A stretch of 64,000 nucleotides of DNA from contig CM049317.1 in assembly GCA_026874595.1 (NCBI GenBank), positions 78,137,415-78,201,414 on the forward strand, read 5' to 3'. The notes under the pieces were generated by a model. It saw nothing but the letters and a program-made list of their open reading frames with translations, had not been told where the DNA came from and did no database searches. Both the position numbers and the translations under genes were made by a program. Origin of the DNA: Sipunculus nudus. Lineage: Eukaryota; Annelida; Sipuncula; Golfingiida; Sipunculidae. Every line of letters begins with the position of its first letter. Positions within the stretch are counted from its first letter, which is position 1. Shown one piece after another: positions 13,228-25,386 of the stretch.

Positions 13228-15443
13228 TTTTGACTTTGTTGCTACTTTGCTCGGTAAAGATTTCACAGATTATCCAGACTGGACATACGAACATTCTTTT
13301 ATGTATATTTATTTGGCAGATATGTTCGTTAATGACGTAAGGCCAGTTATATAGGCCCTGGGAATTCAAGTCAAATGTTGTATAATTTATATGAAAAAGA
13401 ATTGACACGTATCTTTTGCTATAACATAATCTTCTTACATTTTTGTTTTTTCTTTACATCTTTTAGGTTTCACGTTTCAAATTTATCACTGATTTAATTA
13501 TTATTACTTATTACTTTGCTTGTCATATCTACCTTTATATTGTACTCTATGAACTTTATGAGGAAATAAAGATTATCAATCAATCATACAGGGGAGTCAA
13601 TTCATTGTAGATTGGAGTGCATATTTTCCCTCCCCCTGCCCCCCCCCCCCCTCACTTTTAAGCAAGGGGGATGGTCAATGTAATCACCCCCCCCCCCACT
13701 CGATATTCAGATAAAAATATTATATTGGCAATTACATGTATGAATAATTAGAATTATTGAATTTGGTTTAATTTATGATTTTACTATGAAATATTTTATC
13801 TAAACCTGGTAACTGAAAACATACTTTTTTCTAACACCATAGACATGATTTTAATTTTATTTGAAATGTGTTAGGGTTAGAGTTGAAATGTGTCATACAG
13901 ACGCTAAAAGGTATATATATATATGTGTGTGTGTATGTCTTTTTCACCCCTTCCTCCCTTTGAAGATAAATTGAGGCATAAACATAACAGTGACGCAGGA
14001 CGAGAAGCTTTTCCGGAAGTTTTGGAAGTTTGGATTTATTGATCAAATGATATATTTCATAGAGAAGACGTTCACATTCAAACACGAATAGTCATGTCAG
14101 GTCATCTCTATAATTTGAATGAGTCAAAGAACCTATCGTTGTCAACAATGGCAAACAAGGAATGCTCACACCGTTACTAAAATGGGTAATTTGGCAATAT
14201 ATTTGATTTATGTTATGAACAAGAGATAAAGAAAAGCAGAAAATGGTAATTATGTATATTTATTTACCAGAATAAATATTCTTCGCTTAGACAACGACTA
14301 TTTGCTGCAATAAATGTAAAAAGAACGTGGAAGTATAAAGCAGCCTGCACATGTTCGTTAGCTTCACAAACGAAAAACAGGTTTTAAAGAAAAGTAATTG
14401 CATTTATTTACTCAGAGCACCGTGGTCTGTATGTGACATTCTATATGCTCTCTCTGTGAAATGTAGATCTTGGCATTCAAGAGTGAGTTTCCATTTGTAT
14501 GTTTCGGTTTAAAACCTGAAGAAACAAGTGAACATGCGTCACGATAAAGGTACGGTATACATGAACTCTTTCAGCCAGATATTTGAGCTGTTTTAACTGT
14601 CTTTAACTTTAAATAATATATTAATTATGATAATTATAAGAAATGTTTTATTTCAGATACATACATTTGTCCATACACAGATAATTACTTTGGCAATAGA
14701 GCAGCACATAAAAGTACAATAGTCAAGACACGTGTAAGCCTGGATGAACAGAATGTATCCACTCACATGTGACTTTAGCAGTCAACATTCAGTAAAGTGA
14801 ATGTAGATGACAAATACTGTTTATATAGATTTGATTTAACCGATATTTTAAAATTACACATGGTACTGACAAACAATTTATTAACTTATTTATGCTTTAT
14901 CATTGATTGTTTTGCTCTACTTGATAGGCCCTGGAGGAGGTGCTCTCCTGGTTACAACCATTTCGAATATACTACACCATTTAGGCAGAAACATAAAAAT
15001 CGTAAAGGCATTAGTATATGTTACCCTAAGCTTGTCATCAGTACTTGAGCTTATGGCGACACCACAGACTAGGGCAATATATTGTTTCACAAAAAAATGT
15101 ATATGTACACTTTTATTTTATGAACAGTTAGAGGATTAACTGATTAATGTTTAAGCTCTATAATAAAAATATCGTATTTATTTATACATGTCACCATCAT
15201 GAGACAAGTCATCAGATATTACATCCCCATTGCCACTATTATCCAAGGTGTCATATTTATAATAGACATCCACTTAGAACTGTATCCTTTTCACAGAAGG
15301 TGAAAACACGTCGAGATCATAGATATGATAAAGTTAACTACCGGTATTGTTACAAGCACATATACTTATTAATTTGGTATTTCATTCATGAGGAGAGATA
15401 TACACATAGTATGACAAATGTTCAAGCGCCATGAGGTACGCTG
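13228..15443. other. Non-satellite segment U2, second copy of the duplicated block
   Basis: A near-identical copy of 330-2473 displaced by 12,898 bp at its left end and 12,967 bp in its right half. The change in offset comes mainly from 72 extra bases at 14051-14122, together with small homopolymer differences. The copy ends at GCCATGAGGTACGCTGG. After that the sequence becomes single-copy rather than satellite, so this is the outer right edge of the duplication. No recognised coding domain was found. Confidence 0.95.
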
Positions 15444-16264
15444 GTTCCAAATATCCGATCGTCACTCAGGCTTAGTGTGGCTTGACGGCAGGGTCCAGAC
15501 TGTGGTGCCACATGACAGCGACATCACCGTATGAAGTCCAGCTTAATTATGATTCAGACAATTATTGGCTTTACCGATTTGATCGTCATTATTGAAATCG
15601 CATGTCACCTCAACCAACAAATCAAGTGGCATTGTGTCAATTTTATTTTACAAGAAGCCTAAGACAGCACTGCAAAGACAATTGCCTTGACAACAGCCTC
15701 TATAATCGGATTATGACTGACGGCTCCACTGGCTGTCCTCTCGAGAGTTCATTCTCCAACAATAACACCAATCTCGGGTATGGTTAAAGAATGATCCGCG
15801 TTCGGTTAACACTGTTCTGTTATATTTTTATAACCATTGCTTTTCTCTCTCTCTTTTTTTTCTGCAGGCTCTTATTGGAGTCAGCGTTCATTTCATAATT
15901 GGTGGTTTCACTGGATGCTGTGTAAATTCTCCTTGTTCAACATTTTATGTCTAGTGTGGCGATCAATATATTTGTTGTAAAACCCTGCAAATACCATAGG
16001 GCGCATTCCAAGGAGTGTAACTCATTATACACATAGAATTATAGGATTCTTTACGGTTCAGGCATTTTGTACATAAACGAGACATTTGAGCGAGTAACTC
16101 AAGTATTATCTGAACACAAACTGTTCTTTTGCACGGTATAAGAACACGTCTTCAAAAAGTTATGACGTTTATCTGGGCGATATTAAACGAAATACTGATT
16201 GTCCTTCTGGCAACTACAATTGATGTACATAAAAAGTCCAAAACTAGCGAAATATGATATATAT
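15444..16264. other. Gene-free stretch between U2 and a solo LTR
   Basis: Apparently single-copy sequence with no reading frame or domain I can support. It has a pyrimidine run near 15842-15866 (CTCTCTCTCTTTTTTTTCTGCAG) that resembles a 3' splice site, but no coding sequence I recognise follows it. The 61-codon frame at 15602-15787 has no recognisable features. Confidence 0.6.
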
Positions 16265-17163
16265 TGTTACGGAACCTAATAATAACAGATCACGTAGTCG
16301 TGGCGAGCATAAATTTTGTTACGGAGATAAATAAAAATCAGATTGTGTAACACTAGGCAGCGTGAAATGTCTAAGGGAATGAATAAAGAAGTCAGTGTTT
16401 TTTGTTAACAAATAATTCTAATTTATCTTAAAACAACCCTTACATTACAATACACTTAATTAATACAATTACACAGTATAACAACAGTATAACAGTAAAT
16501 CAATACAATTATTATTACACAGTATAATAAATAAAGTGTACAGTACCTGGATACCACCACTGTCACAGCGACAATAAGTCCTTTAAAACGTATAATCCAG
16601 ATGAACAGTTCACGTAAATCTTCTCAGAGAATAATATTCCAACGTAATCTGGAAAACATGTTGTAATCCAAAGGTGAAGTTCTGGCAATAATTCGAAAGG
16701 CAAACTGAAAACTATATAAAATCCGTTACAAATTTCGAAGAAAAATCTATAACTGCTGCAATTATTTGAAAGGTCCACAAACTGACTCACACTCTTCTGT
16801 CTCCGCTGGAATGTCTTTCTCTCTCCTCTCGGCTCTAAACACAGCCCATAATTTATAGCTTTTCATCCCAGAGCCTAGAAACTTCTATTCCCGGACAATC
16901 CAAAGAACACAACAATATATAATACCCACGCGCCCAAAGAACAATACAAGACAAGCGCTCATAGAGCGCGATCAGCCCAGGTAATTCCAGATAAGCATTA
17001 GCGCTGTGTCTTTACACGCCAGGCTTCCCAGTACGGATTACACTAAGCGCTGTGTCTCTACACATCAGAGGTCACACGTAGGCCATAGCTCCCATAGCAA
17101 CGAGCTATGCCTGCGCCACACGAAACAAGTCGTCAACAACACATGTAACAGACATTTGTAACA
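16265..17163 (-). mobile_element. Solo LTR, family member 1 (about 899 bp, reverse orientation)
   Basis: The element begins TGTTACGG and ends TGTAACA, the TG...CA form of retroviral-type LTRs with a short inverted terminus. It is related to 52278-53161 (same orientation) and 62989-63859 (opposite orientation). Read on the minus strand it carries a TATA box (plus-strand ATTTATAGCT, 16851-16860), then a conserved GAGCCGAGAGGAGAG segment and a long AT-rich 3' part. A palindrome GCGCTC-ATA-GAGCGC lies at 16955-16969. Flanking bases are ATAT on the left and TTAT on the right, an imperfect 4-bp target duplication. No gag or pol sequence adjoins it, so it is a solo LTR. The superfamily (Ty3/gypsy or BEL/Pao) cannot be fixed without internal sequence. 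Confidence 0.8.
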
Positions 17164-17345
17164 TTATAACATAACGAAGCTTAAATGATTTGATGGTATC
17201 TTTAACAAGACAACTTTTTGCCACAACTTTCACAGAAAATGTCCTCTGATTCTGCAAAATCCTATTATTGTTGTTGTTGCTGGTTAAAAATCCAGCGGCG
17301 GAAAAAAACACGTCTATACACAAGAACGGGACGTTATATACTTTG

Positions 17346-17567
17346 TTTACATTACATTACATTTCTATTTGTACAAATAGTTATTTCAACTGATCAAGGT
17401 ACTCTCCATGGCGCAGGTGGTGGCGTTCGGTCGTGTCTAGAGGTAGAGGTAACCGAAGCAAACCACCGGCCACGATAACCCACTCTCGAAGCCACGATGG
17501 GGATCAAACCCGAATGTCCAGCTGAGAGAGCCCGGCGTTTTACCCATTGACCCTCAAGGCCAGAACT
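17346..17567 (-). mobile_element. tRNA-derived SINE (minus strand)
   Basis: Read on the minus strand, the element starts with a tRNA-like head near 17567. It has a box-A-like GGGTCAATGGG and a box-B-like GGGTTTGATCCCC (plus strand 17499-17511). A body of about 110 bp follows, then a tail of short tandem TGTAA units (plus-strand TTACATTACATTACATT at 17348-17364). This head-body-tail order is the standard SINE layout. The open frames across it are incidental. Confidence 0.75.
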
Positions 17568-17947
17568 TCTGACACACTCCCACAGACTCATCAAACTTAA
17601 TTGTTTTTGAAAGATTTTTTTATTACAAACATGCTTTTATGGAACCATGAACTTTGGTAAGGAAATCCTCTTGGTATGGCTGAGTGTTTTGATCGTGAGG
17701 AATGATTTATTTTCAAGATGCCTTTCAAACACCATACACCAACAGAAGAGATTTGCGTGTTTGTTTCACCACCAGAATAGCCTCCCCGGCCTCAGATTCA
17801 AATGCTGACCTCACCCAGTATTAGACTGGGGCCAGTGACTGATCAAGGAATTTGAGTACGGGGAGGGGGAGGGGGACGCTAATACTGGGTTTGCGGTTGA
17901 TAGGTATTATGAAAACTATCAAATCGTGCATTTAATTTGTTTTGTAA

Positions 17948-17951
<4 letters not shown>

Positions 17952-18021
<70 letters not shown>

Positions 18022-18030
18022 GTATATATT
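17952..18030. repeat. (TA)n microsatellite
   Basis: An almost uninterrupted TA dinucleotide run with a few G substitutions near its right end (TATGTATATA). It accounts for the isoleucine/tyrosine-only open frame across it. Confidence 0.95.
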
Positions 18031-18757
18031 ACGTTATATATTTTGCCCTATGAAAATTATAAATATTTAATTTCATTCAAGTTGATGACAAGTACATGTG
18101 GGATGATGTGGAAGGTTTTCCTGTCTCATGTTGAGAAATTTAAAAAAATGTACATTTAAAAAAAATGTAATGCAAATATGACACTAAAAATGATGATTTT
18201 CTTTTCCTCAGTTACTGTTCTCATAAATGCCTTACCATTATGTAGTAAAACTTTAGAATGGTTTATTATATAATATTTATATTTCTTCAAATTTAGGATA
18301 TAAACTTTCAATTGTTTGCGGCATGTTTATGCCAATCAAGGAAATGACATTCCATAACTTGCAAACTATCACCTTTCAAATGTAATGCTCGGGATATAAT
18401 AAATGAACACTTATATAAAGCGTTGCTCAATGGGTGGGGGGGGGGGGGGAGGGGGCTCTGGATCCTCCACTTTGGTTGCTTTTAGGATAACTAATACAAG
18501 GATATAAGGTTGTTTTTCAATGGCCTACTCAAAGGCCAAACAACAAAAGTACCCGATTCTATTATTCTAGCCATTTAAAAACCCCTTGTCGCAGGGAACA
18601 CACCTCGCAAGCCTTCGACAGTGTCCATCCGATGTATCGCAAAACAGTAACATCTCGACACCCATTTACAATTAGCTGTGAAAGTGAAATTCCGTGCTCA
18701 TAAATGTACCACTGGCCGTGTGGTCCCCCAGCTTGACTATTAATAAATAGGTCACTC

Positions 18758-18831
18758 TTACTCTTTACCTACACTTTGACTGCAGACAAACACGGCTTTA
18801 CCATCAATTGTAATATATGAATTAAATACCA

Positions 18832-18866
<35 letters not shown>

Positions 18867-19072
18867 TCGATTAGGTCGCGAGAATACTTTTTGTTGTCTT
18901 GTATGAAAGGCTTAATAAATAAAGAAAGCTCATGAAATATTTCTTCTGAATATATTTCAGGGTTTGCTGCAAAAGACGTGACCACCCTGCTAAAATACAG
19001 GTCGTTTTTCTGCGTGATGATAGCGCCTTCAGTATGTTGCACTATTTTCCTACCAGATTTTCTGGAAGACAT
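18758..19072 (-). CDS. Candidate minus-strand coding segment ending in an (AAT)n run (unrecognised)
   Basis: A 104-codon frame starting at an ATG at 19072. Its first 70 or so residues are hydrophilic and mixed in composition, including VVTSFAANPEIYSEEIF and a run rich in acidic and basic residues, unlike the simple-sequence frames elsewhere. The frame then runs through an (AAT)n microsatellite as poly-asparagine, which argues that any real coding part ends earlier, at a splice donor. A GGTAGGAA donor-like site lies only 6 codons in. I recognise no family, and it is not supported by any neighbour. It would be divergent from the sulfotransferase gene. Confidence 0.18.
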
Positions 19073-19444
19073 TTAGATTTATTAACATCAATGAACACAA
19101 TGTGGAACAATCAACTACAAAGGTAATCTGACAGTTATGGAAGCTTGCTCGATTTTTTTCATTAATAATGTTAATTAATATGTGATATTAGCTGTCCCAC
19201 TTCATAAAATGGCCTTCACGGTCGTTTGTTTTTATTATTCAAAAACGGAGGAAATTGATTAAACATAATAAATGAGACGTTATGAAGAACGATTCAGTTG
19301 AGACAAGTATGAATAGTTTACGGAATATATGGTTTCTAAACATATACATTGTCTTCATATGTCATCATCACATTTAAAGGTCTAAATAAAGCGTGCTCCT
19401 TATTTTGTGTATTAACTCCTAAATCTTTTAATAGAAATCAGTTA

Positions 19445-19482
<38 letters not shown>

Positions 19483-19731
19483 ATATACATGTATATAAAT
19501 AGAAACAATGGGAATTAAACCTTGTATTTATTATACTAATATAAAACTAAAGCGATGTAAAATTGTAAGGTGAGTGCAATGTGCCGTAAATGCAAAATTG
19601 ATTAGACGACTGAGTATATATAGCCCCGTGTCAGTAAATATTCTCAAATAGCTGGACCTAATGTTATGTTTGAAAAGATTGCAGAAAGTATATTTCCAGC
19701 CAGTGTAAAGAAAATAAGTTTTATTTTGTAG

Positions 19732-20745
19732 AAAAATCCTTCTGATCATATCGAACTGCAGACTGAGCGACTTCTTAGGTTACAGAATGTTTGCAAATCA
19801 ATACACAATTACTACACTGTTGATGTTCCACCGAATTACAGTACATTTGATGTTGATAAAATAAGGAAAATACTTGTTTGTATCATCCCTAAGGCAGGGT
19901 CAAACTTTTGGAGAGGGGCGTTTCTGAGTGGTAATCGAATCAGACTAAATAACTATTCAAATGAAGACAAAGAAGCAATCATAAAGGATTATCTGAAAGT
20001 TATAACCGTACGCCACCCATATGATAGGCTTTGGTCAGGGTACAATGATAAATTTACAAGACCAGATTCTTTTTATGAAGCAAAGGCTAGGAGTATAATT
20101 AGGCAGCATCGAAAGGACGCTGACAGCATTTCTCTAAAATGTGGTCACAATGTGACATTTGAAGAATTTCTTCGATATGTTTTAAGTAGCGTGGAAACTG
20201 GTAAACTTACTGACCAACATTTTCGCCCATACTACCAACTATGTCACATTTGTCGGATCAAGTATGACATTATCGTCAAATTTGAGTCCCTGACCACGGA
20301 CTGGGCATACCTGTCTACCAAAATGCAGGTTCCTCCTATATCAAATGACACACTGGAAAGTAAGTGGGTTTTTAAGGCGATTTGTCCGTATCGTGTGAAC
20401 GTTCAAGCGAACCATTCATGTTATACACCTGAAGTCACATTTGAGAAAAACTGGCGAGCATGGAAGAGTGTTGGTATAGTCGACCCATCAACACCCCTGC
20501 CTCCTATTCCCGTTGAACTTCAAAACCATCCACTATCAAAGACACATTGGAGGCAGTTTTGTGATCAATTAATTAAAGAGCAACTGTCAAAGGCCGGAGA
20601 TCTGGAAATGTTTCTAAATATCATGAAATCTCGAAGAGAATCGCTCAAACTTGAAGCTTTCAACAATCTGAGTCTGTTAATCAAAGGAAAACTCGAAAAG
20701 CTGTTCGCCTTAGACATGGAACTGTTCGGTTATGAGAAATTTTAA
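19732..20745 (+). CDS. Carbohydrate sulfotransferase, C-terminal coding exon (HNK-1ST / CHST8-14 type, Sulfotransfer_2)
   Basis: Enzymes of this family use PAPS to sulfate sugar chains (chondroitin, dermatan, HNK-1 or GalNAc-4 types) in the Golgi lumen. The open frame begins directly after a TTTTATTTTGTAG splice acceptor in phase 0 and runs 337 codons to TAA. Counting from that first codon, the 5'-phosphosulfate-binding motif PKAGSNFWR is at residues 53-61 and the 3'-phosphate-binding motif RHPYDRLWSGYNDKF at 94-108. The family signature C-x2-C...YDIIVKFESL is at 171-187, and the usual C-terminus DMELFGYEKF ends the protein. The catalytic domain is therefore complete and intact. The first in-frame GTG (20152) is internal, not a start. 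The N-terminal signal-anchor exon is missing from what I could identify. Substrate specificity cannot be read from these motifs. Confidence 0.92.
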   Translation, partial: KNPSDHIELQTERLLRLQNVCKSIHNYYTVDVPPNYSTFDVDKIRKILVCIIPKAGSNFWRGAFLSGNRIRLNNYSNEDKEAIIKDYLKVITVRHPYDRLWSGYNDKFTRPDSFYEAKARSIIRQHRKDADSISLKCGHNVTFEEFLRYVLSSVETGKLTDQHFRPYYQLCHICRIKYDIIVKFESLTTDWAYLSTKMQVPPISNDTLESKWVFKAICPYRVNVQANHSCYTPEVTFEKNWRAWKSVGIVDPSTPLPPIPVELQNHPLSKTHWRQFCDQLIKEQLSKAGDLEMFLNIMKSRRESLKLEAFNNLSLLIKGKLEKLFALDMELFGYEKF

Positions 20746-23437
20746 ATATTTGAAAAATATTTTCCGTCATCCAAAGATATACTTAAGATATGGGTCTCTA
20801 TGCCTATGAGTAACTTAACAATATGTTGAATACAGATGTAGAAAAGGGTTGCTAAAGAACGGACATTTGTAAAGCATTAAAAGAAGCGGGTAAAAATTTG
20901 TGAAAAAGATGTGGGGAACGCTTGATGAGTTTGCAATTGTCGGATGTTAAACGTACAACATATTGTCACGGTCTTTCCACGTGAACAGTCGGTTGGCGGA
21001 ATTAGTACTAATCATGGGTGCCCTATCCTCCCAAAAGAGTTTACATGCGATAACGTATATTAATTTGCAAAAAGCAACTTATTATGGCTCCTAAACGCCA
21101 TAATAAATATAATTTATTTTATATTTATTATATTCTGCAACGTAACAAACCATGTGTTTATGCAACATGTTACGGGTGTCAGGTCTGCATGTTGCTGAAA
21201 GAGAGCCCAGAGAGAGGGATTAAAGGGCAAGCACTAGTGACCGCGAGGTAAATTATATTGATGTAGATATAAAGTGCATCGTTATCTGAACAATGTAAAA
21301 ATACAAAAGAAACACAAACTGTACAGGTTGAGTCAACCAGAATCTGAGAAAAGGGTTAATATGTAGAAAATGTTAAAACTTGAATGTAAAATAGTTAATA
21401 CAATAAATAATAATACGTGATGAATAAAAGCTTAGAATTGTATTATGAGTTTTATTCGAGAAGCTACTAAGAGGAACAATTTTGAGCCTGCTGCTGGGAG
21501 GACGGCCGTATTTTCAACATTCAGGCATTTAAATCGGTCATCTTACAGGTTTGACCGACATAAATCTTTTTTATGCTCATTTATTTTACATGAATCGAAA
21601 AATTAGTTATTATAGCTAATGAAAAGTACCATCCATGGCTCCGTTTTTTTTACGTCCAGCAGTCTTTAGAGGCTTAGGACTTTTGACATTCTGGAAGGGC
21701 CACTCACCTGCTCCCGCAGTCACGCAGGCATTTGACCTAACCAGAGCAGCCCTTCTGCTCCGCCCCTTTGACCCAAGACGCTCCTACACAGAAAGCTTTC
21801 CAAGACGTTATGAATTAATCGCAATGAAACGAGTAACAATGGTTATGTAGAGACTGTAGCCTCAGGTCTTAACATTGTCATTTTTTATTATTAATTGTTA
21901 AATATTATTTCGTTTTTACCACAATGATTAACAAGTTGACATCTGTAAATGGTTACTCAGCGGAGTTGATAGAAGATGACATTTGTATTCAACTTTAACT
22001 TATAAATCTTATACCAAGGGCATGTTATTATCCGTTAGAAGCTGTATGGGCAGACAGTGATTATTTAGTTCTGTCTATAAGAGTTGTATGATATTTACCG
22101 GCTTTAACTCCACATGGCCCGACAACCAACAGCACAGTTATCAAAGTGACAATGCGCCTGGATATACGTGTGTCAGGCATGTCTGAAACACCAATGTTTA
22201 CTGTTTAAAATGGATTTCAAAATTTGACGCTTATGTTTTACATTACTTTGTTAAGTTATGTGTATACACACACATAGATGTTTTCGTTCTTAGACTCCGC
22301 ATGAATAAGTCAGGTGCCGGATCAACGTGGCCATCCTTCAGTGATAGAACTCAGTCGAGCAGATGTACGTCCATTATAGTGACGAGGGACGACAACAACC
22401 AACCTGACACTGGCCCTGATGTCACGGGACTGTGTTGGATGCCACCGAATTGTTGACAATAACATGAACCGGGGGGGGGGGGGGGGGGTTATGAACGGTT
22501 TTGTAATAACTGTTTAATTGTCATGCACACCATATCAGATTGATAGATGAAACCAGACGTGCCGGTATATAAATGATGCGTAACAAATGTAACTCGTGGA
22601 CATGTCATTTTAATTATGTATTTTGTTCTCTTCCTGGGGAATGAAAAAAGCGTAGTTTAAGGTAAGGAATTTCTAAGTTTCTTAGTGGACTCCCAGTTAG
22701 AGTTGCTCTGTATAAAGTTTTAAACGGACTTGAAATGGGTTAAATATGACTTAACTGCCTTCTGGAAGGTCCGAAATAATGGAAGAGATCAGCTACTTAT
22801 ATTCAGTTACCTTTAATTTAATAGACCTGGAGCGCACATAAACACCAATCATCCCTATAAATTTGAGGAAGGTCAAATAAATACCGTTTTAGATAAGAAA
22901 GAGAGCATCACTGATGGGCCGACGGAGAAAGGACGCACAGACGGACGGGAGGACGAACAAAGCGCTTACTATGCAAGCGGGGCCCTAATGATTAAAGATA
23001 TGTTATAGTTCTATTTGCCTTGTACGGTATTTTCAATAAATGTACCTGTGGTGGTACATGTGTAAGCCTTACTCGAATGTGACTGTAACAATATGTAAAA
23101 CATGTGTTAAATGTCTGAAATGTGCACGTTTAAAAAATACTTTCCAGAACAAGCGTGGACCTCTCGAGTTTAACAAACTACAAACAACTGACGCAGGTTG
23201 ATTACAGAGACCGACACGCAATACCCTCATTTAACAGTCACAGGTACCCAATGTTTATAATTGTGTCTAAATAACAGTATGATCAAAGTCTCTGTGAATG
23301 TGCTGCACATTTCATAATGTCTGGGTCTCATAAATACCCAGATGAAAGCTTGTTTTACTGTGTTCTGCGATGGTATGAATTACTTCCGGTATGTTGTGGG
23401 AAAATACTGGTGTTTTACAGCTCGCTGAATTCTCTAG
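20746..23437. other. Gene-free stretch between the sulfotransferase and the 38-bp array
   Basis: This holds the presumed 3' UTR and downstream DNA of the sulfotransferase. No clear protein-coding exon is visible. The 71-codon frame at 21635-21850 is locally GC-rich but unrecognised. A G-homopolymer of about 18 lies at 22471-22488. There is nothing else I can name. Confidence 0.6.
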
Positions 23438-24439
23438 CTGCAACCTCAAATCTCCCATGTTCAGCCACACTCTAAGTACATCCTCACATGTCCGATATTC
23501 ATCCACACACTAAGTACATCCTCACATCTCCCAGGTTCACCAACACTCTAAGTATATCCTCACATCTCCGATGTTCATCCACACACTAAGTCCATCCTAA
23601 CATCTCCCATGTTCATCCACACACTAAGTCCATCCTAACATCTCCCAGGTTCACCCTCTTCCTAAGTACATCCTCAAATCTCCCTTGTTCAGCCACACTC
23701 TAAGTACATCCTTATATCTCCGATATCCATCCACACAATAAGTACATTCTCACATCTCCCAGGTTTATCCACGTCCTAAGTACATCCTCAAATCTCCGAT
23801 GTTCAGCCACCCTCTAAGTACATCCTCACATCTCCCAGGTTCATCCACGTCCTGAGTACATCCTCAAATCTCTCATGTTCAGCCACACACTAAGTACATC
23901 CTCAAATCTCCCATGTTCAGCCACACACTAAGTACATCCTCAAATCTCCCATGTTCAGGAACACACTAAGTACATCCTCACATCTCCCATGTTCAGCCAC
24001 ACACTAAGTACATCCTCAAATCTCCCATGTTCAGCCACACACTAAGTACATCCTCACTTCTCCCATGTTCAGCCTAAAACTAAATACATCCTCACATCTT
24101 CCATGTTAAGCCACACACTAAGGACATCCTAAAATCTCCCATGTTCAGCCACACACTAAGTACATCCTCACATCTCCCAGGTTCATCTACGTCCTAAGTA
24201 CATCTTCAAATCTCCCATGTTCAGCCACACACTTAGTTCATCCTCACATCGCCCTTGTTCAGCCACACACTAAATACATCCTCACATCTCCCATGTTCAG
24301 CCATACACTAAGGGCATTCTCAAATCTCCCATGTCCAGCCAGACACTAAATACATCCTCACATCTCCCAGGTTCATCCACGTCCTAAGTACATCCTCAAA
24401 TCTCCCTTGTTCAGCCACACACTAGATACATCCTCACAT

Positions 24440-25200
24440 CTCCCATGTTCAGCCAGACACTAAGTACATCCTCACATCTCCCAGGTTCATCCACGTCCTA
24501 AGTACATCCTCAAATCTCCCATGTTCAGCCAGACACTAAGTACATCATCACATCTCCCAGATTCATCCACGTCCTAAGTACATCCTCAATTCTCCCATGT
24601 TCAGCCAGACACTAAGTACATCCTCACATCTCCCAGGTTCATCCACGTCCTAAGTACATCCTCAAATCTCCCATGTTCAGCCAGACACTAAGTACATCCT
24701 CACATCTCCCAGGTTCATCCACGTCCTTTGTACATCCTCAAATCTCCCATGTTCAGCCACACACTAAGTACATCCTCACATCTCCCAGGTTCATCCAAGT
24801 CCTTAGTACATCCTCAAATCTCCCATGTTCAGCCAGACACTAAGCACATCCTCACATCTCCCATGTAAAGCCAGACACTAAGTACATCCTCAAATCTCCC
24901 ATGTTCAGCCAGACACTAAGTACATCCTCACATCTCCCAGGTTCATCCACGTCATAAGTACATCCTCAAATCTCCCATGTTCAGCCAGACACTAAGTACA
25001 TCCTCACATCTCCCAGGTTCATCCACGTCATAAGTACATCCTCAAATCTCCCATGTTCAGCCAGACACTAAGTACATCCTCACATCTCCCAGGTTCATCC
25101 ACGTCCTAAGTACATCCTCAAATCTCCCATGTTCAGCCAAACACTAAGTACATCCTCACATCTCCCAGGTTCATCCACGTCCTAAGTACATCCTCAAATC
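24440..25200. repeat. 76-bp dimeric higher-order repeat within the 38-bp array (also about 32400-34350)
   Basis: Here two 38-bp types alternate strictly. One has CACATCTCCCAGGTTCATCC and ACGTCCTAAG, the other AAATCTCCCATGTTCAGCC and AGACACTAAG, giving a 76-bp period. The same alternation dominates 32400-34350. Elsewhere in the array the GTTCAGCC type dominates. This is a clear higher-order repeat formed by amplification of a dimer. Confidence 0.9.
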
Positions 25201-25386
25201 TCCCATGTTCAGCCACACACTAAGTACATCCTCACATCTCCCATGTTCAGCCACATACTAGGTACATCCTCAAATCTCCCATGTTCAGCCACACACTAAG
25301 TACATCCTCACATCTCCCAGGTTCATCCACGTCCTAAGTACATCCTCACATCTCCCATGTTCAGCCACACACTAAGTTCATCCTCA

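Larger units (their letters stand above)
17568..19731. other. Gene-poor stretch upstream of the sulfotransferase exon
   Basis: Mostly simple or unremarkable AT-rich sequence. It includes a (TA)n tract, a G-homopolymer near 18433-18450 and two (ATT)n tracts near 18833-18864 and 19447-19481. The N-terminal exon or exons of the sulfotransferase should lie on the plus strand upstream of 19732. I found no ATG followed by a membrane anchor and splice donor here that I would defend. Confidence 0.6.

Noticed and set aside
15842-15866. A 3' splice site (CT/T-rich tract plus CTGCAG) marking a gene downstream of U2
   Set aside because: The signal is good, but the following sequence has early stops and no recognisable coding content before the solo LTR.
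20152-20745. Start of the sulfotransferase at the GTG at 20152
   Set aside because: The frame is open and clearly homologous for 140 codons upstream, including both PAPS-binding motifs, back to a splice acceptor at 19731.
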